From Tissierellia bacterium (GTDB lineage: Bacteria; Bacillota; Clostridia; Tissierellales; Peptoniphilaceae): DNA of 40,956 nucleotides. Shown here one piece after another: positions 15,319-22,633 of this stretch (its first letter is position 1; every line of letters begins with the position of its first letter). The notes beneath the pieces were generated by a model that was not told where the DNA came from, made no database searches, and worked only from the letters and a program-made list of their open reading frames with translations. The position numbers were made by a program, and so were the translations under genes. The stretch covers positions 1 to 40,956 of the forward strand of contig JAAYNG010000120.1 in NCBI GenBank assembly GCA_012520935.1, in the 5' to 3' direction.

Positions 15319-16316
15319 TTTAATACCTCCCGATAGGTCTCTTCTAAAATGGCACGGGCTGTTTTAAAGTCAAGCCTCCGCCTCCTTACTCCGTCCTTTC
15401 TATTCCCTTTAAAGGGTGTCAGCAAGACATCATTAGACTTCTCCCTTATCTCTTCCAACCTTTTATTTGCCTTTTCTATAAAGGCTTCACGCAATTCTTC
15501 ATCTACTTTTATATCAATTAAGGTCATATGCCTTGAAGAAACCTTTAACCTCTTATTAAAATCATAGTCCAATTCCTCTCTAAAAGAAAAGCTTATCTTC
15601 CTCTTCGGGTCTGTTGAGTCAACAGCCCTCAGGGCAAGCCATCCATCTATGTCATTAAATTTTATTTTTACACTTCTCTTTGGTGTCAATCTCATCTTTT
15701 CAAGTTCTTCTAAATTGAGTAAATAGTTCTCCCCCTTATAAATTCCAATCTCAGAAAAGCCCTTCTTCCTTCCGTCAAAAGATAGGACACAAACAGGACA
15801 TTCTGTATCAACAAATGGGTTTTCCTCAATAATTGTAATTGATGATAACCTGTCTTTGTCTTTGAAGTTGGAATTAATAAAGGATTCAGGAACTATGAGA
15901 ACTGACTTGTTGCCAGCCTCTAAAACCCTTTCTATCGCAATAAGATAGAGGTCGTCATAGGTTGTGCCTTTGAAATAATCCAAATTCAGTCCTTTACGAC
16001 TTGCTGACTGTTTAGCCAAGTAAGGTGGATTTGTAACTATTATCCCCTCTTTCTTTGGAATGTTAACAAGGCTGTCATTTATCTCCCAGCCTAATTCTTC
16101 ATCTACATCTAATCCAAAAAATGAAGAATATCCCTTTTCTCTAAGGGCTGAAAATATTTCTCCAGTACCGGCAAAGGGGTCATATATAGTTTTTTCCCCA
16201 CTGTCTTTAATAAATTTTAGGACCCTATCAGTGAGCCAATAGTCTTCTACTGTGTAGAACTGTCCCCTCTCAACTTTTTCTTTCAACTTTTTCCGGCTCC
16301 GTAAAACCCTCTCCAA
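15315..16316 (-). CDS. N6-adenine-type DNA methyltransferase, orphan
   Basis: The protein of up to 333 residues carries the methyltransferase hallmarks: an RGQFYTVEDYW start typical of adenine methylases (compare GQFYTP), motif I DPFAGTGE for S-adenosylmethionine binding, and motif IV NPPY followed by LAKQSASRKG. Motif IV NPPY marks N6-adenine enzymes. It would methylate DNA, or possibly another nucleic acid, in the cytoplasm. No restriction endonuclease gene is adjacent, so it may be a solitary regulator of DNA. The ORF can start at TTG 16316 (47 bases inside the YitT gene) or at TTG 16286, which has GGAG upstream and seems better. The downstream membrane protein overlaps by 4 bases. Target sequence is unknown. 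Confidence 0.78.
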   Translation of the reverse strand: MERVLRSRKKLKEKVERGQFYTVEDYWLTDRVLKFIKDSGEKTIYDPFAGTGEIFSALREKGYSSFFGLDVDEELGWEINDSLVNIPKKEGIIVTNPPYLAKQSASRKGLNLDYFKGTTYDDLYLIAIERVLEAGNKSVLIVPESFINSNFKDKDRLSSITIIEENPFVDTECPVCVLSFDGRKKGFSEIGIYKGENYLLNLEELEKMRLTPKRSVKIKFNDIDGWLALRAVDSTDPKRKISFSFREELDYDFNKRLKVSSRHMTLIDIKVDEELREAFIEKANKRLEEIREKSNDVLLTPFKGNRKDGVRRRRLDFKTARAILEETYREVLK

Positions 16317-17136
16317 AAACTTCCGTTACAAGATTTACAGATATAAAGGCACGATGGTCAATCCTTCTAACAAACTGCCTCACCTGTATATATTCCCTTG
16401 TAGAAACTATTACATTAACTACCATCTTCTTATCTCTTGTATGTCCACCCTCTGCATGGTAAAGTGTGGTTCCCCTGTCCATTTCTTCTTGGATAAACTT
16501 ATTTATCTCTTCATACTTCTCGCTAATAATGAACATATTTATCTTATTGTTAAAGCCAGCAATAATCTTGTCTATAACAACTGAGTTAATAATTACACCA
16601 AGTAAAGAGTAAAGACCAATCTTAACCCCAAAGGCAAAAAGTCCTAGCATTGTAATTAGGAAGTCTGCCATCATTAGGCTTATTCCGACCTTAATGTTTA
16701 GATACTTGTTTAATATCATGGCGATAATGTCTGTGCCACCAGTTGAAGCATCTTGATATAGGATAATCCCCATGCCTGAACCTGAAATTAAAATTCCAAA
16801 AACCAAATTTAAGAAAATATCATCCACCAAGGGTGAAGACATTGGTAAAAGGAATTCTAATAGGGAGATTAAGCCTGACAGCAAGAGGCTTGAATAAAGT
16901 GTGTAGCCTAAAAAATCCTTGCCCAATAAAAAATATGCTAGGACCAATAAGATGGCATTGATGATAAACATCATCCCCCCAACCGGAATAGCAGGAAAAA
17001 AATGATTCATTGCCAAGGAAAGACCAGAGACTCCACCAACTACTAACTTTTGTGGCATTAAAAAAAAGTATAGTCCAATTGTCAAAATTAATGTTCCTAA
17101 GGTCACAATAAGAAATCTTTTTATATTAAGCTTCAA
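16270..17136 (-). CDS. YitT family membrane protein (DUF161/DUF2179)
   Basis: The protein of about 288 residues has the YitT layout: five to six membrane helices with GGVSGLSLAMNHFFP, DASTGGTDIIAMILNKY and a GLYSLLGVIINSVVIDKII stretch, followed by a cytoplasmic DUF2179 domain (RGTTLYHAEGGHTRDKKMV and a final EVFGEGF). YitT proteins are common in Firmicutes and lack an agreed function. I choose TTG 17136 as start, since GGGGTG lies about seven bases upstream; the ATG at 17154 has no ribosome site and overlaps that one. The gene overlaps the start of the methyltransferase gene. Confidence 0.88.
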   Translation of the reverse strand: MKLNIKRFLIVTLGTLILTIGLYFFLMPQKLVVGGVSGLSLAMNHFFPAIPVGGMMFIINAILLVLAYFLLGKDFLGYTLYSSLLLSGLISLLEFLLPMSSPLVDDIFLNLVFGILISGSGMGIILYQDASTGGTDIIAMILNKYLNIKVGISLMMADFLITMLGLFAFGVKIGLYSLLGVIINSVVIDKIIAGFNNKINMFIISEKYEEINKFIQEEMDRGTTLYHAEGGHTRDKKMVVNVIVSTREYIQVRQFVRRIDHRAFISVNLVTEVFGEGFTEPEKVERKS

Positions 17137-17200
17137 AATATACACCCCTTTCATGATATATTACACGAATTAGAGTATATTGTCAATAAGAGCAATAGAA

Positions 17201-17233
17201 AAGACCCAGCCTTATTTTTATAAGCTAGGTCTT
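17201..17233 (-). terminator. Intrinsic terminator after the gene remnant
   Basis: On the minus strand a hairpin (AAGACCTAGCTTA against TAAGGCTGGGTCTT) is followed by a T-rich tail. It lies right after the remnant at 17243-17485, suggesting that a real transcription unit once ended here. Confidence 0.6.
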
Positions 17234-17242
17234 AAATCTTTT

Positions 17243-17485
17243 CTATGTTTTCTTATAGAATACAGATGGCCCTTCTAAAACTTCCCATCCAAATTCTTCA
17301 TAAATCTCTCTGCACCTATTTACTGTATAACCTCTGTCTGTAGCTTCTTTTGTATCTCTAGGGTTAGAAGCAACCTCTGCCCATGGTAGGTTGGCACCTT
17401 CACTTACAGAAAGTTCATTAGGTTCATGGGTACAATTTCCAATAACCCTGTTAAACTAAGAAAGCTTCTCTAGTATTATCTTTTT
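17243..17485 (-). pseudogene. Unrecognised gene remnant (C-terminal end)
   Basis: The stretch reads as about 70 codons of protein-like sequence (NRVIGNCTHEPNELSVSEG, LPWAEVASNPRDTKEATDR, VNRCREIYEEFGWEVLEG) ending at TAG 17243-17245 with a terminator after it. Upstream it meets TAG at 17456-17458, nine more open codons, then TAA. There is no start codon with a ribosome site. The sequence has charged helices, a Trp-rich end and two cysteines, and looks like the tail of a conserved protein that has lost its front. I do not recognise the family. The remaining DNA up to 17577 shows nothing I can identify. Confidence 0.45.
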
Positions 17486-17576
17486 TTATAAGACTGGTAT
17501 AGCACTGTTTTACAACTATCTATTTTCAAATAATTTTGATTTTTTCTCTTTCTCATTAATAAAACTTATATCATTT

Positions 17577-18434
17577 TTACTTTTCTAGTGTAAATATGTT
17601 TTTCAATTCCTCAATCAATTTGTCCTTATTTATTATCCTTCCATAAAAGACCTCCTTGTCTCCCTCATATAAGAAACCCTTCTTCACCTGGTCTCCTGAT
17701 GATATAGTGCCTTTTTCTAGGCTAAAGGCTTCTGGAAATGTTAAGACCATGGCAGTTATCATGTCCCATATTATTATTTCATCGCCATAAACTTCAATAT
17801 GGTATTCAAACCATTCTTTAAGCCTCTTGGCAAAATCTCCATCTGAAATACTATCAACTATTTGAAAGGTTAGCGACTTATCCAAAGGAATTTTTTTCAA
17901 CTCATTGGCTGTTAGGAATATTAGGGGTAGGTCAGAGGAAAATAGGATATTTGAAGACTTGTAATCACATGAAAAGTTAAGTTCATCCATCACCCTATTG
18001 GCAAATTCTAAGGGAGAAGTTATTCCACCCATCAACACAACACCTGCTACAGCCTTAACCTCCAAACCTAACTCTAAGGCATGGGCGATATTTGTTGTGC
18101 TGCCCAAACTCAATATATAAAACTTCTTATTTTTATCTAAGATTTCCTTAGAATATTTTACCAGCATCTTTGCAGCTTCATTCTCCTCGGCCAGTCCACC
18201 AAGTTCTACGCCTCTGTAGATAGGAAGTGAGTAGCCTAGCTCTTTAAAAGACTCTTTTGTAGCTTCATAGACTATAGCTTCCTTATGGTTGCCAAAGCTT
18301 GTCAGCACAAATGGTAGTTCAGCGCCCCTCCTCCTTAAGTATTCCAAAGCTAATAAGTCATCACAATCTCTTTCTGGCACTCCTGCTGTGTTGTCGAAAT
18401 TCACAACCACCGGACCCTTATGATTAATTACCAT
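17577..18434 (-). CDS. Nucleoside hydrolase-like protein (IUNH family)
   Basis: This 285-residue protein matches the inosine/uridine-preferring nucleoside hydrolase fold. The N-terminal metal site appears as VNFDNTAGVPERDCDDLLAL, a variant of the usual DTDxGxDD block. Later come LGSTTNIAHAL, VLMGG, NFSCDYKSSNI (the family has NxxxDPxAA here) and WDMITAM near the end. It would hydrolyse the N-glycosidic bond of nucleosides for salvage. The metal and substrate motifs are altered (DNTAGVPERDCDD, CDYKS for DPEA), so the substrate may differ from classical nucleosides. AGAGGTGATTAG precedes ATG 18434. It stands alone, divergent from the kinase/ABC operon. Confidence 0.75.
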   Translation of the reverse strand: MVINHKGPVVVNFDNTAGVPERDCDDLLALEYLRRRGAELPFVLTSFGNHKEAIVYEATKESFKELGYSLPIYRGVELGGLAEENEAAKMLVKYSKEILDKNKKFYILSLGSTTNIAHALELGLEVKAVAGVVLMGGITSPLEFANRVMDELNFSCDYKSSNILFSSDLPLIFLTANELKKIPLDKSLTFQIVDSISDGDFAKRLKEWFEYHIEVYGDEIIIWDMITAMVLTFPEAFSLEKGTISSGDQVKKGFLYEGDKEVFYGRIINKDKLIEELKNIFTLEK

Positions 18435-18550
18435 CTAATCACCTCTGCCTAATTCTACTATGCACAAAACAATTATTCAAGGGATATATTTAAGTTTTAG
18501 AAGTCTCGCAAGAAATTTAATAATAAAAAATAATCTATTAATTATTTTAA

Positions 18551-18580
18551 TTGTATTTATTCATTGTTTCATTATATAAT
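18551..18580 (+). promoter_or_regulatory. Sigma-A type promoter for the kinase-ABC operon
   Basis: TTGTAT (18551-18556) and TATAAT (18575-18580) are 18 bases apart. The longest reading frame for the kinase would begin at this same TTG, so this promoter supports the downstream start at 18656. No THI-box/TPP riboswitch core was seen in the leader. Confidence 0.7.
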
Positions 18581-18655
18581 AGACTTTGGTTTGTGATTGC
18601 TAACTTGTTAAAAGACCTAATATTTAGATATAGGTCCAGTAAAGAAGGTGATTTT

Positions 18656-19654
18656 TTGGAAAAAACAAGGGGCTTGAAAAAATTCGTAAAAAGTCCAAGC
18701 TATAGGAAGGCATTGAATTTACCCAATGGGCAAGTAGAATCTTATGAGCTCCTAGGTCAAGGAGAGTATAACAGAAATTATCTTTTTACCCATCCTTATA
18801 CAAGAGAAAAATTAGTTTTAAGGCTTAACTTTGGAAGTCAGATGCATCTAGAAAATCAAATTAAGTATGAATTTGAGACTCTAAAATTACTAGAAACTTC
18901 TGGCAGGACTCCTATAGCAATTTATGTTGATGATTCTAAAAAAGAAATAGACTTTGGAGTGCTGGTGATGGAGTTTTTAGAGGGAAACCATCTAGATTAT
19001 AAAAAAGAAGTCTTTTCTGCTGCTGAATGTCTTGCAGATATTCATTCTTTAAAACTTCCTGATAGTCAACACCTAATAGAGCCAAAAAATTCTCTAAGGG
19101 CCATACTTGATGAGTGTGAAGATATGTTTAAAGTTTTTTGGGATTCTAATATTGCTGATCCTGGAAAGAAAATTGAAATAAGAGAATTGTTGGATATTGG
19201 TCAAAAAAGATTTACTTCTATCAAAGATTCTGAATTTAAGTGTATTGTAAACACTGAATTAAATTCAACAAACTTTCTAGTAAAGGAAGGAAGGGCTTCC
19301 CTAGTGGATTGGGAAAAGCCTATCTACGGAGACCCAGCCCAAGATTTAGGACACTTCCTCGCTCCAACTACAACTTTTTGGAAGACAGATGTGATATTGA
19401 CCCTTGAGGAAATGAATAACTTTATTGATTATTATATAGAGATGGTCGGAAATAGGTTCCCCAGCAAAGGTTTAAAGGAAAGGGTTATGAACTTTATTCC
19501 TGCAAATTGTCTAAGGGGGATAACATGGTCTGCTATGGCCTGGGTAGAATATAGGCAGCCCGATAAAGAAGTCTTTAACGAATCAACCTTTAACAAGCTA
19601 GATGCTTATTTAAGTGATGATTTTTTAGAGAGTATTCGTGAAATAATAAAATAA
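18656..19654 (+). CDS. APH-family small-molecule kinase
   Basis: The protein of about 332 residues has the aminoglycoside/choline kinase fold: a nucleotide-binding N-lobe (LLGQGEYNRNYLFTHP, KLVLRLNF) and a hinge (VLVMEFLEGNHLDY). The catalytic loop is VNTELNSTNFLV and the metal-binding motif is LVDWEKPIYGDPAQDLGHF. The usual HGDxxxxN loop appears here as NTELNSTN, so the catalytic Asp is replaced by Glu while the later Asn and the DWE motif remain. AAGGTG sits ahead of TTG 18656. It lies 11 bases before an ABC importer operon, so it probably phosphorylates the imported compound, trapping it. Thiamine or choline-like substrates are possibilities only. Confidence 0.78.
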   Translation: MEKTRGLKKFVKSPSYRKALNLPNGQVESYELLGQGEYNRNYLFTHPYTREKLVLRLNFGSQMHLENQIKYEFETLKLLETSGRTPIAIYVDDSKKEIDFGVLVMEFLEGNHLDYKKEVFSAAECLADIHSLKLPDSQHLIEPKNSLRAILDECEDMFKVFWDSNIADPGKKIEIRELLDIGQKRFTSIKDSEFKCIVNTELNSTNFLVKEGRASLVDWEKPIYGDPAQDLGHFLAPTTTFWKTDVILTLEEMNNFIDYYIEMVGNRFPSKGLKERVMNFIPANCLRGITWSAMAWVEYRQPDKEVFNESTFNKLDAYLSDDFLESIREIIK

Positions 19655-19665
19655 GGAGAGATGAG

Positions 19666-20937
19666 ATGAAGAAGAAAATTTTAAGCTTACTATTAGTAGG
19701 ACTACTGGTCTTTTCTTTCACAGCTTGTGGACAAACAGAAACTAGTAATGAAATTACTACAGATGGTAAGACAGAAACAGCTACTAATGAAGGTGGAGAA
19801 AAAAACATCGATGGTATGACCTTTAATGAAATGCTTGAGGCTGCAAAGGGAACTAAAGTAAGCTTTTATGGTTGGGGTGGAAATGAAAAACTAAACAAGT
19901 GGCTGGATGAGGTTTATGCAAAGTCCTTAAAGGAAAAATATGATATTACTCTTGATAGGGTTCCTATGGATATTGACCAAATCCTTTCACAGCTATCTGG
20001 AGAGGTACAAGCCGGAGTAGATGGCCCTATTGATATGATTTGGATCAATGGAGAAAATTTCAAATCCTGTAAAGAAAACAATATGCTGTACGGACCCTTT
20101 ACTGAAAGACTTCCAAACTTTGAAAAGTATATTGACCCTGAGTCAGATGATATAAAGTTGGACTTTGGTTATCCAGTTGAAGGTTATGAAGCTCCATACA
20201 GCAAGGCACAGGTTGTCTTTGTTGTTGATGGTGCAAAGGTGAGCGAAAGACCTAAAAACGCTGCTGAATTCTTAGAATTTGCAAAGAAGTATAAAGGAAA
20301 GGTTGCATATCCTGCCCTACCTGACTTCACAGGCTCTGTATTTGTAAGAAATATTATCAACGAAACTTGTGATTATAGTAAACTAATGAACCCAGATTTG
20401 ACAAAGGAAGAGGTTAGAGAGATTATTAAACCTGCTATAGATTATTTAGTTGAACTTAACCCTTACCTATGGGGGGAAGGAAAGACTTTCCCTGTTTCAG
20501 GACCAGATAAAATGAACATGTTCTCAGACGGTGAATTAGTATTTGACTTTACCTATGAATCCTATGGACCGGTTCAAAGTATTGCCGATGGAACTTATCC
20601 TGAAACTGTTGAAACATTTATCTTTGATAAGGGTACTATTGGAAATACCAACTTTATAGCAATAGCTAAGAATTCAACAAATAAGGCTGGAGCAATGGTT
20701 GCTATCAATGAAATGCTTACTCCTAAAATGCAAGCTTCAAAATTACAAGAGCTTAAATTGTTACCAGTTCTTGACAATGATAAGTTAAGTGATGAAGAGA
20801 AAAAATTGTTTGAACTTGATCTTGGAAAGGCTGCTATCCCACAAGATGAATTATTATCTAAGAGACTTCCAGAACTTCCTGCAGGTTTGGTTCCAATTAT
20901 AGAAGAAATTTGGGCAGAGGATGTAGTAGGTAAGTAA
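19666..20937 (+). CDS. ABC importer substrate-binding lipoprotein (YnjB-like)
   Basis: This 423-residue exported lipoprotein has a signal peptide ending FTAC-G (Cys at about residue 21), then a type II periplasmic binding fold: VSFYGWGGNEKLNKWLDE, DMIWINGENF, AYPALPDFTGSVFVRNII, and a C-terminal LKLLPVLDNDKLSDEEK. Features such as GWGG near the start and the overall length resemble YnjB-type binding proteins, sometimes annotated as thiamine-like import. GGAGAG precedes ATG 19666. The stop overlaps the permease start as TAATG. The ligand is not known; the adjacent kinase suggests a hydroxyl-bearing metabolite. Confidence 0.85.
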   Translation: MKKKILSLLLVGLLVFSFTACGQTETSNEITTDGKTETATNEGGEKNIDGMTFNEMLEAAKGTKVSFYGWGGNEKLNKWLDEVYAKSLKEKYDITLDRVPMDIDQILSQLSGEVQAGVDGPIDMIWINGENFKSCKENNMLYGPFTERLPNFEKYIDPESDDIKLDFGYPVEGYEAPYSKAQVVFVVDGAKVSERPKNAAEFLEFAKKYKGKVAYPALPDFTGSVFVRNIINETCDYSKLMNPDLTKEEVREIIKPAIDYLVELNPYLWGEGKTFPVSGPDKMNMFSDGELVFDFTYESYGPVQSIADGTYPETVETFIFDKGTIGNTNFIAIAKNSTNKAGAMVAINEMLTPKMQASKLQELKLLPVLDNDKLSDEEKKLFELDLGKAAIPQDELLSKRLPELPAGLVPIIEEIWAEDVVGK

Positions 20938-21797
20938 TGAAAAAGAAGTTCACGCCCTATCTGCTATTGTTGCCACAAATAGGGCTGACCCTACTTTTAA
21001 TAACAAGTCTACTCACCGGAATCATACAAAGCTTTGGTGTGATTCCGGCTTTTAACTTGTTTAAACCTAGCCTAAAATATTACATAGAAATTTTCGCTAG
21101 ACCAGATATCATAAATTCTATTTTCTTTAGTTTGAAAATTACCTTAATATCTTCTTTATTGGCTACATTTATAGGGCTTGTAATCTGTGGCCTACTAGTT
21201 TCAAATAAAGAAAAAACTCCCCTCGTTAACATTATTACACATATACCAATAACTGTCCCTCACATAGTTGTGGCCTTATTTACAGTAATTATTTTTTCTC
21301 AAAATGGTGTCTTTGCCAGATTGGCATATCTCTTAGGCTTTATTTCTGAACAACAAGAATTTCCTAGACTTATCTACGACCAAAATGGAATAGGAGTTAT
21401 TATTTCATACCTTTGGAAGGAAATTCCTTTTATTATCTACTTTATCCATTCACTTATGTCCAGAGTTGAAGGAAGTCTAGGGGAGGCTGCAAGAGACTTG
21501 GGGGCAAATAAGTTTCAAAGTTTCATTAAAGTAACCCTGCCGCTTTCAAGCAGAGTAATAATAAGTGGCTTTTTAATAATATTTATATTTACCTTGGGGG
21601 CTTATGAACTTCCATTGTTGCTTGGAGCTACGATTCCAAAAGCTTTACCTGTACTAGCCTACCAAGAATACCTACACCCAGACTTAAGGCACCGACCTTA
21701 TGCCATGGCACTAAATGGTATTATTATCTTGATCTCCTTGATTTCATCTATAATATACTACTTCTTAATGAAGAAAAGAGGCGGTGGATATGAGTAA
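20937..21797 (+). CDS. ABC importer permease 1
   Basis: This 286-residue permease has six membrane helices and the EAA loop EAARDLGANKFQSFIKVTLP, which docks on an ABC ATPase. It belongs to the BPD_transp_1 class and forms a pair with the next gene. Translation is coupled to the binding protein (TAATG overlap) and to permease 2 (8-base overlap). The presence of an intact EAA loop means an ATPase must be supplied from elsewhere, because none is encoded in this operon. Confidence 0.87.
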   Translation: MKKKFTPYLLLLPQIGLTLLLITSLLTGIIQSFGVIPAFNLFKPSLKYYIEIFARPDIINSIFFSLKITLISSLLATFIGLVICGLLVSNKEKTPLVNIITHIPITVPHIVVALFTVIIFSQNGVFARLAYLLGFISEQQEFPRLIYDQNGIGVIISYLWKEIPFIIYFIHSLMSRVEGSLGEAARDLGANKFQSFIKVTLPLSSRVIISGFLIIFIFTLGAYELPLLLGATIPKALPVLAYQEYLHPDLRHRPYAMALNGIIILISLISSIIYYFLMKKRGGGYE

Positions 21798-22587
21798 GAA
21801 ATTATATTCAAGATTTTTAAAACCACTTTTTATAATATTAATATTCTTCCCTTTACTTACTATTTTTGTATGGTCTTTCATTGAAAGATGGGAGTGGCCA
21901 AGCCTCGTCCCTACAGTCTTTTCAAATAGGGCCATGAATGTGATCTTTAGGAATAAGCAAGACTTTTTCAAATTGATTGGGTCGGGTATACTTATTTCCG
22001 GAATGGTTGCCTTGCTTTCTGTAATTACATCTACTATGGCTGCAAGGGCCTTTGTATTTTATGAAGTTAAGTACAAAAACTTAATTAATTTCCTTTCCCT
22101 CTTGCCCTTCATGGTACCAGCAACAGTTTTTGGAATGGGAATACAATCTATCTTCATAAAGTGGGGACTAAATAACAGCATTTTAGGAGTTGTCATAGCC
22201 CATCTTATCTATTCACAACCCTACGCCTTTCAACTCATGTTGGCTGGAACCGAGTCAATTGGGAGGACCTATGAAGAACTGGCCCGGTCCTTGGGGGCCA
22301 ACGCCTGGCAGGCCTTTTATAAAATTTCCCTGCCAATGCTAATGCCAGTAATTTTAGCAAGTGCTTCCATGGCCTTTGTAGTTTCTTTCGGTCAATACTT
22401 CCTCACCCTTATAGTTGGAGGAGGTCAGGTTAAAACCTTTGCCATTGTCATGGTTCCATATATTCAAAGTGGTGAAAGAAACATTGCAGCAATTTATAGC
22501 TTGTTTTTCCTAATCATCCTATTTATAATAAACCACCTCTTAAACTATGTTGGTAAAAAGGTGGAAGAAAAAATATATAAGGGGTAA
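21790..22587 (+). CDS. ABC importer permease 2
   Basis: The second BPD_transp_1 permease has about 265 residues and six membrane helices, with the EAA loop EELARSLGANAWQAFYKISL. I prefer ATG 21790 to GTG 21784. It ends the operon: a strong hairpin follows directly, and the next gene (PEP carboxykinase) is on the other strand. The operon therefore has kinase, binding protein and two permeases but no ATP-binding subunit. Confidence 0.87.
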   Translation: MSKKLYSRFLKPLFIILIFFPLLTIFVWSFIERWEWPSLVPTVFSNRAMNVIFRNKQDFFKLIGSGILISGMVALLSVITSTMAARAFVFYEVKYKNLINFLSLLPFMVPATVFGMGIQSIFIKWGLNNSILGVVIAHLIYSQPYAFQLMLAGTESIGRTYEELARSLGANAWQAFYKISLPMLMPVILASASMAFVVSFGQYFLTLIVGGGQVKTFAIVMVPYIQSGERNIAAIYSLFFLIILFIINHLLNYVGKKVEEKIYKG

Positions 22588-22588
22588 A

Positions 22589-22625
22589 AAACAGAGTATC
22601 TATTGCAAGAGAAGATACTCTGTTT
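22589..22625. terminator. Bidirectional intrinsic terminator
   Basis: AAACAGAGTATC (22589-22600) pairs with GATACTCTGTTT (22614-22625). It sits between the converging ABC operon and PEP carboxykinase genes. Confidence 0.85.
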
Positions 22626-22633
22626 AATGTCAT

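Noticed and set aside
18551..18655. N-terminal extension of the APH-type kinase starting at TTG 18551
   Set aside because: That TTG is the -35 box of a good promoter with TATAAT 18 bases later; AAGGTG before TTG 18656 gives a better start.
18580..18655. Riboswitch (TPP) ahead of the kinase-ABC operon
   Set aside because: No conserved thiamine-box sequence; only a 6-base hairpin at 18614-18636, too small to call.
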